Below are positions 1-7,167 of a stretch of DNA of 23,802 bases, piece by piece. This DNA comes from an uncultured Erysipelotrichaceae bacterium (lineage in GTDB: Bacteria; Bacillota_I; Bacilli_A; Erysipelotrichales; Erysipelotrichaceae), in the NCBI GenBank assembly GCA_934725085.1, contig CAKVAL010000028.1, forward strand, positions 1 to 23,802. Direction: 5' to 3'. Numbering within the stretch: position 1 is the stretch's first letter; each line of letters begins with the position of its first letter. Position numbers and translations under genes: made by a program. Below the pieces are notes generated by a model. The model did no database searches. It was not told the origin of the DNA and saw only the letters and a list, made by a program, of their open reading frames with translations.

Positions 1-1249
1 CTACTATCTCACACAAATAATGGAATGCTTCCTCAAGATTAAGCATCACAATATCAAGTGAAATCTCATCAATATCAACTAACATATTATCCAAACTCAT
101 TAAAGCCTTACGCATCAAAGAAATTTGTCTTTCATTATTCAAGATATCCTCATCAACCAAAGAAATATCTTCCTTATATTCATTATTCAAATAATCAACA
201 AGCTCTTTAATATCATTATTTAAACACGAAATATTAATACCCTCATGTTCCTTTAAGTCTTTCTTATTGTAGACAACAATACGCTTCTTATCACTTGTTA
301 ACTTCAATAACTCTTCATCTTGTTCATCGATATTATTACCATCAAGAACCATAATAACCAAGTCAGCCTCCTTTAAAGCTTCCTTAGACTTTTCAATACC
401 AATTTGTTCGATAATATCTTCACTATCTCTAATACCAGCCGTATCAATTAAATTAAGAGTAATATTATCAAGCTTAACCACACCCTCAACCAAATCTCTT
501 GTAGTACCTGCGATATCAGTTACGATAGCCTTCTCTTTTTCTAACAAGGTATTCAATAAAGATGACTTGCCAACATTAGGCTTACCAACAATAACTGTCT
601 TAATACCATCTTTAACCACTCTAAAACGATCAGCCTTATTGATCATATCCTTCATCTCTTTAATCCACTTATTAATATGAGGCTTAACTAATTCATTAGT
701 CATCTCTAAAACATCCTCATATTCAGGATAATCAATATTAACCTCAATTTGAGCTATCACCGTCTTAATCTCTTCCATCAAAGGACTAAGCAATCTTTCA
801 ATAGAACCATTAATACCCTTAATAGCACTCTTTGCCTGTAGATGATTTGTTGCGTTAATCAAATCATTTGTTGACTCAGCCTCAGATAAATCAATTCTTC
901 CATTCAAATAAGCCCTCTTAGTAAACTCACCAGGCTCAGCAAGTCTTGCCCCATTAGCCAGTAAAAGATTAAGAATAAGACGTGTAACATATACACCACC
1001 ATGACAATTAATTTCAGCCATATCTTCTCTTGTGAAAGACTTAGGTCCCACAAAGAAAGAGATTAACACTTCATCAATCATCTCACCATTATCAAAGATA
1101 TGACCATACTTAATCTTATTGGCCTCAATCTTTTTAATATCACTTATCTTCTGAATGATCTCAAAAGTATCATCACCAGATAATCTTACAATAGATATAG
1201 CACCATCCTTAAGACTAGTACTAATCGCACATATAGTATCGTTTAACAT
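1..1249 (-). CDS. mnmE: tRNA modification GTPase MnmE (3' end outside window)
   Basis: MnmE works with MnmG to install the 5-(carboxymethyl)aminomethyl group on U34 of certain tRNAs; it is a cytoplasmic, potassium-activated GTPase. The translated product starts MLNDTICAISTSLKDGAISI, the typical N-terminal tetrahydrofolate-binding TrmE domain. A central G domain follows, with G1 GKPNVGKSSLLN, the G2 segment IAGTTRD, G3 DTAGIRD and G4 NKKD. Only 416 codons are inside the window, and the reading frame is still open at base 1 (last residues EAFHYLCEIV). The family is usually about 450-460 residues, so roughly 35 residues, including the C-terminal C(I/V)GK motif, lie outside. It follows a lipoprotein gene but is separated from it by a terminator and has its own promoter. 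A TATAAT box ends 7 nt before the ATG, so the mRNA may be leaderless. Identity is certain. Confidence 0.96.
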   Translation of the reverse strand, partial: MLNDTICAISTSLKDGAISIVRLSGDDTFEIIQKISDIKKIEANKIKYGHIFDNGEMIDEVLISFFVGPKSFTREDMAEINCHGGVYVTRLILNLLLANGARLAEPGEFTKRAYLNGRIDLSEAESTNDLINATNHLQAKSAIKGINGSIERLLSPLMEEIKTVIAQIEVNIDYPEYEDVLEMTNELVKPHINKWIKEMKDMINKADRFRVVKDGIKTVIVGKPNVGKSSLLNTLLEKEKAIVTDIAGTTRDLVEGVVKLDNITLNLIDTAGIRDSEDIIEQIGIEKSKEALKEADLVIMVLDGNNIDEQDEELLKLTSDKKRIVVYNKKDLKEHEGINISCLNNDIKELVDYLNNEYKEDISLVDEDILNNERQISLMRKALMSLDNMLVDIDEISLDIVMLNLEEAFHYLCEIV

Positions 1250-1256
1250 GCCTATA

Positions 1257-1262
1257 ATTATA
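1257..1262 (-). promoter_or_regulatory. -10 box of mnmE, probably giving a leaderless mRNA
   Basis: On the minus strand TATAAT is followed by TATAGGC and then the mnmE ATG. The 7-nt gap puts the expected transcription start at, or one base from, the A of the start codon. No clear -35 box is seen at 16-18 nt spacing. The AGG just before the ATG is too close to act as a normal Shine-Dalgarno. Confidence 0.5.
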
Positions 1263-1275
1263 CAATTTTCACACA

Positions 1276-1301
1276 AAAAGAAAATGAGCTTGCCGCCCAT
1301 T
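1276..1301 (-). terminator. Intrinsic terminator of the 1300-1935 lipoprotein gene
   Basis: On the minus strand AATGGGC and GCTCATT form a 7-bp stem with one G-U pair around the loop GGCAA, followed by TTCTTTTT. The 5' arm overlaps the stop codon of the lipoprotein gene, so termination falls between it and mnmE. Confidence 0.6.
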
Positions 1302-1935
1302 ATCCTTTATAAGTCACTATCAAGGTAATCACAATAGCTTTATCATATACCCAATCACCATTTTTATAGTTATCATCAAATACATCTCTACCTGGTGAAG
1401 TTAACATATTACCACTTGTTCCAAACATAGCCAAAATAACCAATTCTTCACCATCTACAATTTTACGGGCTTCTGGTAGCCAAGCAGTTGAAACGCCTTT
1501 CATATCCTTAAAACTGATAGGTATCGGACTTGTAACCTTAGTCGTTACCCCTAAGTCATCATCAAACCGATAATAAATAAGGGTTGTAGGAAGATTATCA
1601 AGTTTCAACTCAGGATAAGTATTAACACCTAAGCCAAATATCAAAGAATCATCGTCTGCTGTATCCATAACCCAATCATTAGAAGTCCATTCACCATTTT
1701 CATAAGTATTAAATCTAAAAGTAATACTAGCACCTTCATCAACATTTAGTTTATAAGGAACAATATCATAGCTAGTATAGCCAGTGATCTTCTTATCTTC
1801 TAATGGCGTAATAGTATTTTTAACTTCCACAACATCATCTATATCATTATCTACAACATCATCATGATCATCATCACAGCCTACTAAACATAGGCATAAC
1901 AGTAAACTTATTAATATTAATGTAACTTTCTTCAT
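1300..1935 (-). CDS. Putative lipoprotein, paralogue of the 3297-3881 gene
   Basis: The 211-residue product begins MKKVTLILISLLL and has a lipobox LVGC with the modifiable cysteine at residue 20. It should therefore be exported by Sec, lipidated, and anchored to the outer face of the membrane. A run of Asp residues with a few His follows the cysteine, then a beta-rich-looking domain of about 150 residues. I do not recognise the fold or function. The domain matches the neighbouring lipoprotein at 3297-3881: both have an N-x-x-G-x-W segment, an F/K-F/I-G-L/I-G turn, a Y-x-Y/F-D-x-D-L segment and an E-L/E-V-I-L/V motif before a C-terminal strand. A clear Shine-Dalgarno (AAGGAAAGG) precedes the ATG. 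An IS now separates it from its paralogue. No catalytic motif is visible, so binding or structural roles are as likely as enzymatic ones. Confidence 0.8.
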   Translation of the reverse strand: MKKVTLILISLLLCLCLVGCDDDHDDVVDNDIDDVVEVKNTITPLEDKKITGYTSYDIVPYKLNVDEGASITFRFNTYENGEWTSNDWVMDTADDDSLIFGLGVNTYPELKLDNLPTTLIYYRFDDDLGVTTKVTSPIPISFKDMKGVSTAWLPEARKIVDGEELVILAMFGTSGNMLTSPGRDVFDDNYKNGDWVYDKAIVITLIVTYKG

Positions 1936-2002
1936 AATTAAAAATCCTTTCCTTTTAAAACTTTAATTAAAGTGCTACATCACCATTCTTATACCTGTGC
2001 AG

Positions 2003-2012
2003 ATTATACTTG
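2003..2012 (-). promoter_or_regulatory. Possible -10 box for the 1300-1935 lipoprotein gene
   Basis: The minus strand reads AGTATAATCT about 70 bases upstream of the lipoprotein ATG, with no convincing -35 box. It lies between the gene and the left end of the IS, so it belongs to the original locus and would have survived the insertion. A perfect 14-bp palindrome, ACTTTAATTAAAGT (1960-1973), sits between this box and the gene and could be an operator, but it is AT-rich and may be chance. Confidence 0.3.
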
Positions 2013-2101
2013 AGCATATTTTTTATCCCTTTTCTTTCTTTCATTATATGAAAAAAGTCCTTATTTGCACATGAAGGATAAAATCTTTAATTATTCACTA
2101 G

Positions 2102-2217
2102 TGGTATAATATCGATGCTTGTAGAAAGGCAAGCATTCAAGAAATTTCACGAGGTGAATAGTTGTTGAAAAACTTGGCGGTTTTGATTATTCATCTCTTG
2201 AAATTTCAAACCGCCAG
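2102..2217 (+). promoter_or_regulatory. Transposase promoter and structured leader
   Basis: An extended -10 box TGGTATAAT (2102-2110) predicts a start near 2117. The leader then offers a small hairpin (2115-2121 with 2130-2136) and two overlapping stems. Stem 1 pairs 2141-2164 with 2184-2207: the outer 20 positions have one mismatch and one G-U pair. Stem 2 pairs TGGCGGTTT (2175-2183) with AAACCGCCA (2208-2216). Stem 2's left arm lies in the loop of stem 1 and no linker separates the arms on either side, so the stems should be mutually exclusive. Stem 1 buries the only good Shine-Dalgarno (GAGGTG, 2151-2156). Confidence 0.55.
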
Positions 2218-2230
2218 AAATGAAAAATAA
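2162..2230 (+). CDS. Possible 22-residue leader peptide overlapping the transposase start
   Basis: GAGGTG (2151-2156) is 5 nt from a TTG codon at 2162. This opens a short frame, MLKNLAVLIIHLLKFQTARN followed by E-K, that stops at 2228-2230 and so overlaps the transposase ATG at 2220. The transposase ATG has no Shine-Dalgarno of its own, which suggests translational coupling through this peptide. Translation of the frame would also open both leader stems. Evidence is spacing and overlap only, so the peptide could be a coincidence. Confidence 0.35.
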   Translation: MLKNLAVLIIHLLKFQTARNEK

Positions 2231-3230
2231 ATATATAACTAAGTCGCTTAGGGCTTTTCCTTTTAGTGATGATGATCCTACACCAGAAGAGAAACTTTTT
2301 AAGTCTACTATTAATGAATGGTATAACGCTAAACATAGAACCATCAGTGATGATGAAGTAAACTTTATAAATAGTGTTACTATCAATAAATGTTCCTATT
2401 GTGGTTCATCTTCTTTTGTAAAAAATGGACATAGAAAAGATGGAATCCAAAAGTACAAATGCATTAGCTGTAATAGAAGTTTTACACCAATTACAAACAC
2501 AATATTTGATAGTCACAAGATTCCTATATCAGAATGGTTTGAATACTTGTTACATCTATTTGAATTCCATTCTATTAAATCAAGTTCATATGATAATAGA
2601 AACGCTAATTCCACTGGTACTTATTGGCTTATTAAAGTGTTTGAAGTTCTTAAAGGTATTCAAGATGATGTTGTACTTGATGGAAGAATATATCTAGATG
2701 AAACATACTTCTCTAAAATCGAAAGTCACAATGTAACTATAAACGGTAAAAAACTAAGAGGTATATCTAGAAATAAACTAGGAGTTGCCGTAGCTACAGA
2801 TTTAAGTAAATCTATATTTATCGTCACTGGTACTTCAAAGCCGAGCGAAAAATCAACACTTTTAGCTTATGGCAAGCATATTAAGGAAGGTTCCACTATT
2901 GTTCATGATAAAGAGAAGTCTCATAACATATTAGTTGATAAGCTTAATCTTATTAGTGAAGATTATTCAAGTGAAGAATTAAAGAACATTGAAGATAAAG
3001 ACAATCCACTTGCGCCAGTTAATAGCTTACATGCATTGGCTAAAAACTTTATGAGACAACATGGATCATACAATAGAGATAACTTACAAGACTGGATGAA
3101 CTTATTATGGTTTATATTAAATGAGCCATATGATAAGTATGCTAAGGTACTTAAATTTATAGAATTAGCTATAAATTCGCCAAAAAAAGTGAAATATAGA
3201 GATGCAATGAAGGTTAAAGTGCCTAAATAA
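2220..3230 (+). CDS. IS1595-like transposase (zinc ribbon plus DDE-type core)
   Basis: The 336-residue protein has an N-terminal zinc ribbon with C58-x2-C61 and C81-x2-C84 (CSYCG ... CISC). Next comes the segment TPITNTIFDSHKIPISEW (about residues 89-106), the pattern that follows the zinc ribbon in IS1595-group enzymes. The catalytic core has LDET (D160) and HDKEKSH (D230). The third acidic or amide residue is probably in FILNEP (residues 299-303). ISL3 transposases also have a zinc ribbon and make 8-bp duplications, but they are longer and lack this middle pattern. The frame is intact and fills the element between its inverted repeats. The frame is closed by a TGA at 2199, so the start must be 2220 or later; no Shine-Dalgarno precedes 2220. 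Confidence 0.85.
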   Translation: MKNKYITKSLRAFPFSDDDPTPEEKLFKSTINEWYNAKHRTISDDEVNFINSVTINKCSYCGSSSFVKNGHRKDGIQKYKCISCNRSFTPITNTIFDSHKIPISEWFEYLLHLFEFHSIKSSSYDNRNANSTGTYWLIKVFEVLKGIQDDVVLDGRIYLDETYFSKIESHNVTINGKKLRGISRNKLGVAVATDLSKSIFIVTGTSKPSEKSTLLAYGKHIKEGSTIVHDKEKSHNILVDKLNLISEDYSSEELKNIEDKDNPLAPVNSLHALAKNFMRQHGSYNRDNLQDWMNLLWFILNEPYDKYAKVLKFIELAINSPKKVKYRDAMKVKVPK

Positions 3231-3296
3231 GGGAAACTTTATCCTTCATGTGCAAATAAGGACTTTTATGAAAAAAAAATGCGAAGTCAAAGTGAT

Positions 3297-3881
3297 TTAT
3301 TTAACAATCTTTAGTGTAAGAATTTCAGCATTATCATACTTAAAGTTTTCTACAAAATCCTCATTAAACAAAACATTAGTATTGGGTTCGCCAACATCAT
3401 CACCGCTTGAATATTCCCCATAGACAATTACTTCTTCATCAAGTTTTAAATCTCTTGTTCCTTCAAAGAAAGCTGCTGTATTAAAGCCAACACAATTAAA
3501 AGGAATATAACGATCATAATTATATTTTTCAAGAATATTTAAATCATTATCATACTCATAAATATCTATCGTAGAATACAAAATATCAGAAACTGTCTTA
3601 TCTTCGTTTGTAAAACCAATACCAAACTTATAAGTATTATCCTTTAATGTAGAAGTATGTATTTCCTTTGATTCCCAAACACCATCTTCATTTAAAGTAT
3701 GTAAAGTAAATACTGCCTTCTTACCTTCGCTATCATTTACATCTACCCTAAAATTCCAAACGCCTTCATCCTCAACAACCTCTAGAGAAGTGATACCAGC
3801 ATTAAATTCTTTTGGCTCATCTTTTTGACAACCAAACAAACACAACAACATACTAACAATAATTAATACAGTCTTTTTCAT
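3297..3881 (-). CDS. Putative lipoprotein, paralogue of the 1300-1935 gene
   Basis: The 194-residue product begins MKKTVLIIVSMLLC and has a lipobox LFGC with Cys18, so it should be an exported, membrane-anchored lipoprotein. The mature domain (about residues 30-194) aligns by eye with the lipoprotein at 1300-1935: NEDGVWESKE matches NGEWTS, YKFGIGF matches IFGLGV, YEYDNDLNI matches YRFDDDLGV, and both end in an E-I-L-T-L-K / I-V-I-T-L-I strand. The function is not recognised. A strong Shine-Dalgarno GGGAGG lies 7 nt before the ATG. Upstream are a TATAAT box and, at 3944-3983, one copy of the 40-bp iteron repeat that also precedes the fic gene. The two genes may therefore be co-regulated. No clear terminator is seen between its stop codon and the IS. 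Confidence 0.8.
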   Translation of the reverse strand: MKKTVLIIVSMLLCLFGCQKDEPKEFNAGITSLEVVEDEGVWNFRVDVNDSEGKKAVFTLHTLNEDGVWESKEIHTSTLKDNTYKFGIGFTNEDKTVSDILYSTIDIYEYDNDLNILEKYNYDRYIPFNCVGFNTAAFFEGTRDLKLDEEVIVYGEYSSGDDVGEPNTNVLFNEDFVENFKYDNAEILTLKIVK

Positions 3882-3943
3882 ATCAGTACCTCCCTATCTG
3901 TATTATCTGTATTAATTATACTATATATATCTCAAATAAAGCT

Positions 3944-3983
3944 ATTTCACTAAATTTTCACTATTTTTTCACTATTTAAAAAA
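3944..3983. repeat. 40-bp direct repeat, copy 1 (three iterons)
   Basis: This 40-bp sequence is identical to 5124-5163. Inside it the unit TTTCACTA recurs three times about 10-11 bp apart (on the minus strand TAGTGAAA), close to one helical turn. The fic-proximal end is the T-tract of the fic terminator. It lies 63-102 bp upstream of the 3297-3881 lipoprotein start, just beyond that gene's TATAAT box. Confidence 0.9.
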
Positions 3984-4003
3984 CTAGTCATTTCTAACTA
4001 GTT
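3976..4003 (-). terminator. Intrinsic terminator of fic
   Basis: On the minus strand AACTAGT and ACTAGTT form a 7-bp stem with an 8-nt loop, followed by TTTTTTAAA. The hairpin overlaps the last codons and the TAG stop of fic. Its T-tract is the beginning of the 40-bp repeat. Confidence 0.65.
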
Positions 4004-5090
4004 CCTTAATTACTTCCATGTGATCCTTTGTGAAATCACTAAGTTCATATGATCTAATTCTTTGATTTACAATCTCAGGATTTACAAAACCATTTCTCGT
4101 TAATGTTGCTAATCTATTAATAACAGTTCTATTCGTCACATCAAGAAGACGACTAACTTCGATAGGAGTAAATTTTCCTTTATACTTTTCCATCAGCAAC
4201 AATAACAATTCTTTTTCACGCGCCTTAAGATAAGAAAGACTTGACGCTACTTCATCTTGATTATTACTAGCTTGTAAGTCACACACTTTATTAGAATACA
4301 ATAAAACCATCCTTAAAAAATAATTAATCCAAATCTCTGGATGAGGTGGATTTTCACGTCCCGAATAATACAACGCAGGTAAGCCCATTTGAATTGACTC
4401 ATAATATTCATCTATATCATAGGCAAAATACTCTTCAAGAGAACCTATACCATTAAAACCATAGCCATTTAAATCCATGATATAGCCAGATATTAATCTA
4501 GCTGTTCTTCCATTACCATCTTCAAACGGATGAATAGTAACCATTTGATAATGCACAATCGCAGCAACAATTAACGGATGGTCATCTGTTGTATTAACAT
4601 AATTAACAAGTTCTTCTAACAAACCAGGAATATCAGAATATTCAGGTGGTATGTAATCTGGATTGCCTGTTTTTGAATCATACACCGCAAACAAAACCCC
4701 AGGTGGCATTGGCCCTCTAAGGCCGATCTTTTCCTTAGAAGCACCTTTTTCTACTAACTTTTGAACATCAAGAATCATCTTCTTTGAGAAAGGTTCCTTT
4801 TTTAAAGCCATTTCCTCCAAATAATTAAGAGCTAAAAAATAATTCCTTACTTCTTGTTCAGGCTTTAAGAAATGCTTTCTTTCATCGCTTTCGATTACTT
4901 CATCAACTTGTTGTTCTGATAAAGGATTACCCTCAATCTTATTAGATGCATAAGAACTCTTCTTCTTAGAATTCTTACGAAGTTTATTAGCGACACTTTT
5001 AGACAATTTAATAGAAGACACATTATATCTATTCTTATCTATCTCAGTTATGTATTTTAATATTTGATTAGTTAATGTTACTTTTATCAT
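3984..5090 (-). CDS. Class II Fic-domain protein (probable protein AMP transferase) with C-terminal winged helix
   Basis: Fic enzymes transfer AMP (less often another phosphate-linked group) from a nucleotide to a hydroxyl side chain of a target protein. The 368-residue product carries the full catalytic loop HPFEDGNGRTAR (187-198), so it should be active. An inhibitory helix motif S-x-x-x-E-G (S49, E53, G54 in SNKIEGN) precedes the Fic core in the same chain, which defines class II Fic proteins that restrain themselves. A C-terminal winged helix (about 290-345; IEVSRLLDVTNRTVINRL) looks DNA-binding. There is no separate antitoxin gene beside it, consistent with in-cis inhibition. The gene is flanked by a perfect 40-bp repeat (3944-3983 and 5124-5163) whose upstream copy overlaps the likely promoter region. 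Shine-Dalgarno AAAGG lies 6 nt from the ATG. The target protein cannot be read from sequence. Confidence 0.93.
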   Translation of the reverse strand: MIKVTLTNQILKYITEIDKNRYNVSSIKLSKSVANKLRKNSKKKSSYASNKIEGNPLSEQQVDEVIESDERKHFLKPEQEVRNYFLALNYLEEMALKKEPFSKKMILDVQKLVEKGASKEKIGLRGPMPPGVLFAVYDSKTGNPDYIPPEYSDIPGLLEELVNYVNTTDDHPLIVAAIVHYQMVTIHPFEDGNGRTARLISGYIMDLNGYGFNGIGSLEEYFAYDIDEYYESIQMGLPALYYSGRENPPHPEIWINYFLRMVLLYSNKVCDLQASNNQDEVASSLSYLKAREKELLLLLMEKYKGKFTPIEVSRLLDVTNRTVINRLATLTRNGFVNPEIVNQRIRSYELSDFTKDHMEVIKELVRND

Positions 5091-5123
5091 TTTTACCTTT
5101 TTCTTTATACTAATTATATTAAA

Positions 5124-5163
5124 ATTTCACTAAATTTTCACTATTTTTTCACTATTTAAAAAA
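5124..5163. repeat. 40-bp direct repeat, copy 2 (three iterons)
   Basis: Identical over 40 bp to 3944-3983. On the minus strand it reads TAGTGAAA three times, 34-73 bp upstream of the fic ATG. Counting 17 bp back from the TATAAT box just downstream, the last GTGAAA unit falls in the -35 position. A protein bound to the iterons would therefore overlap the fic promoter. Confidence 0.9.
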
Positions 5164-5183
5164 GGACAGTTTTACCCATCCTT
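5156..5183 (-). terminator. Probable terminator of the XpaC/AAA+ operon
   Basis: On the minus strand AAGGATGG pairs with CTGTCCTT (two G-U pairs) and is followed by TTTTTTAAA. The stem starts at the stop codon of the AAA+ gene and its T-tract begins the second iteron repeat, the same arrangement as at the end of fic. Confidence 0.5.
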
Positions 5184-7167
5184 ATTTATCATCCAAATTA
5201 AAATCAACAAGCTTCAATTCACTAATATCATCATCAGGATTATCCAATAAACGCTTAGATTGTTTCAAAATAGCCTCTTCAACCTTATTACGAGCCAAAC
5301 GACCATTACCACTATTTGGATCATCTTTACCCTGAATAATTGTAAAGTAATCAGTTAAAGGTTTAGTCAACTCATCACTAATATAGTAACCCTTAGACTT
5401 GGCAATACTCTTGGCAATCAACATCATCTCTTCACCAGTATAATCATCAAAATGAATAATATTCGCAAATCTAGACTTCAAACCAGAATTAGCCGTCAAG
5501 AACTCTTCCATTTCCCTAGAATAACCAGCCAATATTACAATCAAATCATCACGATGATCTTCCATACCCTTAACTAAAGTATCAATAGCCTCTAGTCCAA
5601 AAGAATCATCCTTACCCCTATATAACGAATAAGCCTCATCTATAAACAAAACACCACCCAAAGCACTATTAATCACATTCATAGTAAGCGGTGCTGTATG
5701 GCCTACATACTTGCCAACCAAATCAGCCCTTGTAACCTCTACTAATTGACCTTGCTTCAAAATACCGCAAGCCTTCATCATACGAGACACAATACGGGCA
5801 ATAGTAGTCTTACCAGTACCTGGATTACCAGTAAAAATCATATGCTTAGAAACTTCTGCCGTCTTAAGACCCTTTTGTTTACGAATCTGAGTAATCTTAA
5901 TATGATCCTCTAAAGACAACAAATAATCCTTAACATTCTTAAGACCAACAATCTCATCCAATTCTCTTTGAATCTCTTCTCTCTCCTTAGACACATCATC
6001 CTCAATATCCAAGTCAAAAGATTCATCCTTATATAAAGCCTTAATCGAACCATCATACTTTAAAGTTAAAACGTTGATATCATTATCCTTCAAAGTAATG
6101 TTCACTAAACCCCTATAAATCTTATCGATAATTGGAGTCAAAGAATCAATACCATTATTAGGCTCATAGTTCTTCAATAGATAATCCTTGATATTATCCT
6201 CAATCACCAAATCCAACTCAAACTGAGTCTCACTCTTAGTCTCTAAGTCCTTTAATAAACCAGCAACAATTTGTTTAAGAGCTTCTTCCTCCAACAAAGA
6301 AGTTTGAACCTTATCCTCAACCTTTTCCACAAAAGACTTACCAAAGACATCCAACAACTTACTAGGCTTATCATTTGTGATAAACACCAAAGTCTTATTA
6401 TTGCCATCTAAATGATCAATCACATCCTTACTCAACTTAGAAGTAGCCTCCTGTAATTGATTATTCACAAAAGTATATCTTTGATTCAAAAGTACCTTAC
6501 CGCTTAGAACTAAATCACTCAACATCATATTAAAGACAGGAGAACTCTCCTTATTATTCTCAATCAAAATAATTGGATTACGACCACTTAATGCTACATA
6601 AAGGTCCTGAAGAAACAAAATCTCTTGAGAACTAGATTGATACCTTTTCATATCAAGCTTACACACTTCACTAGAAACGGTTAAACCATACTTATGAAGC
6701 AACTTAGCCATCGTCTCTACCATCAAATGACGACCAGTACCATTACTACCATAGACAATAATAGAACTTCTAATTGACCTAGGATCACTACCAACAACAT
6801 AAGGTCTTCTAAACGCAATAGTCAAATCATCACAAGCTCTGTCTTGACCAATAACCTTCTGTTTAAGTTCGGCATTAATCTTATCAAAAACTTCCTTAGA
6901 AGCCTTACCAACCACCACATTCTCAGGAGCCTCAATAGCAGTGCCTAAGTCTGATTCCATCTCTTTCTTTAAAGAAGAAAGATAAACTTCACTAGAAACA
7001 TCACCATTATCCTTAACCAACTCATTGATATCTTTCTTATTCGCACTCAAAAGACGATTCAACTCATTCTCCGTTGACTCAATAATCTTCATTGACTCAT
7101 CAATACTGATATTTCTTCTCTTATTTAAAACTTCTTCTAAAAGCTTCTCTCTATCTTCTTTTTTCAT
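5182..7167 (-). CDS. Two-domain AAA+ ATPase, CbxX/SpoVK-like C-terminal domain
   Basis: The 661-residue protein has a helical N-terminus (1-95) followed by two AAA+ modules. Module 1 (about 100-300) opens with VIGQDRA, like ClpA/B proteins. Its Walker A is GSNGTGRH (140-147), with Lys replaced by Arg, and its Walker B region IILIEN (199-204) lacks the DE pair, so it probably does not hydrolyse ATP. Module 2 (about 400-650) is intact: Walker A GNPGTGKT (447-454), Walker B LFIDEA (507-512), arginine finger segment LKSRF (563-567) and sensor 2 GNGRLARN (620-627). It belongs to the CbxX/CfxQ (SpoVK, EccA) group of remodelling ATPases. The ATG overlaps the stop of the preceding gene (TAATG), so it is translationally coupled as the last gene of a three-gene operon. 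The likely job is to remodel a protein partner, possibly one encoded beside it. The SpoVK name does not prove a role in sporulation. Confidence 0.85.
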   Translation of the reverse strand: MKKEDREKLLEEVLNKRRNISIDESMKIIESTENELNRLLSANKKDINELVKDNGDVSSEVYLSSLKKEMESDLGTAIEAPENVVVGKASKEVFDKINAELKQKVIGQDRACDDLTIAFRRPYVVGSDPRSIRSSIIVYGSNGTGRHLMVETMAKLLHKYGLTVSSEVCKLDMKRYQSSSQEILFLQDLYVALSGRNPIILIENNKESSPVFNMMLSDLVLSGKVLLNQRYTFVNNQLQEATSKLSKDVIDHLDGNNKTLVFITNDKPSKLLDVFGKSFVEKVEDKVQTSLLEEEALKQIVAGLLKDLETKSETQFELDLVIEDNIKDYLLKNYEPNNGIDSLTPIIDKIYRGLVNITLKDNDINVLTLKYDGSIKALYKDESFDLDIEDDVSKEREEIQRELDEIVGLKNVKDYLLSLEDHIKITQIRKQKGLKTAEVSKHMIFTGNPGTGKTTIARIVSRMMKACGILKQGQLVEVTRADLVGKYVGHTAPLTMNVINSALGGVLFIDEAYSLYRGKDDSFGLEAIDTLVKGMEDHRDDLIVILAGYSREMEEFLTANSGLKSRFANIIHFDDYTGEEMMLIAKSIAKSKGYYISDELTKPLTDYFTIIQGKDDPNSGNGRLARNKVEEAILKQSKRLLDNPDDDISELKLVDFNLDDK

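Larger units (their letters stand above)
2053..3267 (+). mobile_element. IS1595-like insertion sequence, complete
   Basis: The ends carry a perfect 30-bp inverted repeat: 2053-2082 reads AAAAGTCCTTATTTGCACAT and onward, and 3238-3267 is its exact reverse complement. A direct repeat TATGAAAA lies at 2047-2054 and 3267-3274, matching the 8-bp target duplication known for IS1595. A-runs at the junctions make the exact border uncertain by one or two bases, and 7 bp is the fully symmetric reading. The element holds one transposase gene and a structured leader. It sits in the gap between two paralogous lipoprotein genes and disrupts neither. The intact repeats and open transposase suggest a recent, possibly active insertion. 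Confidence 0.9.

Noticed and set aside
2141..2216. The two stems of the IS leader as a simultaneous H-type pseudoknot.
   Set aside because: The arms abut with no linker, so the third loop would have to cross a long stem with zero nucleotides; mutually exclusive hairpins are the only sterically sensible reading.
3984..5090. Fic as the toxin of a two-gene toxin-antitoxin pair.
   Set aside because: The inhibitory helix is in the same protein and no small antitoxin gene sits beside it.
5182..7167. SpoVK similarity as evidence that the host forms spores.
   Set aside because: CbxX-type ATPases occur in many non-sporulating bacteria, and nothing else here is a sporulation gene.
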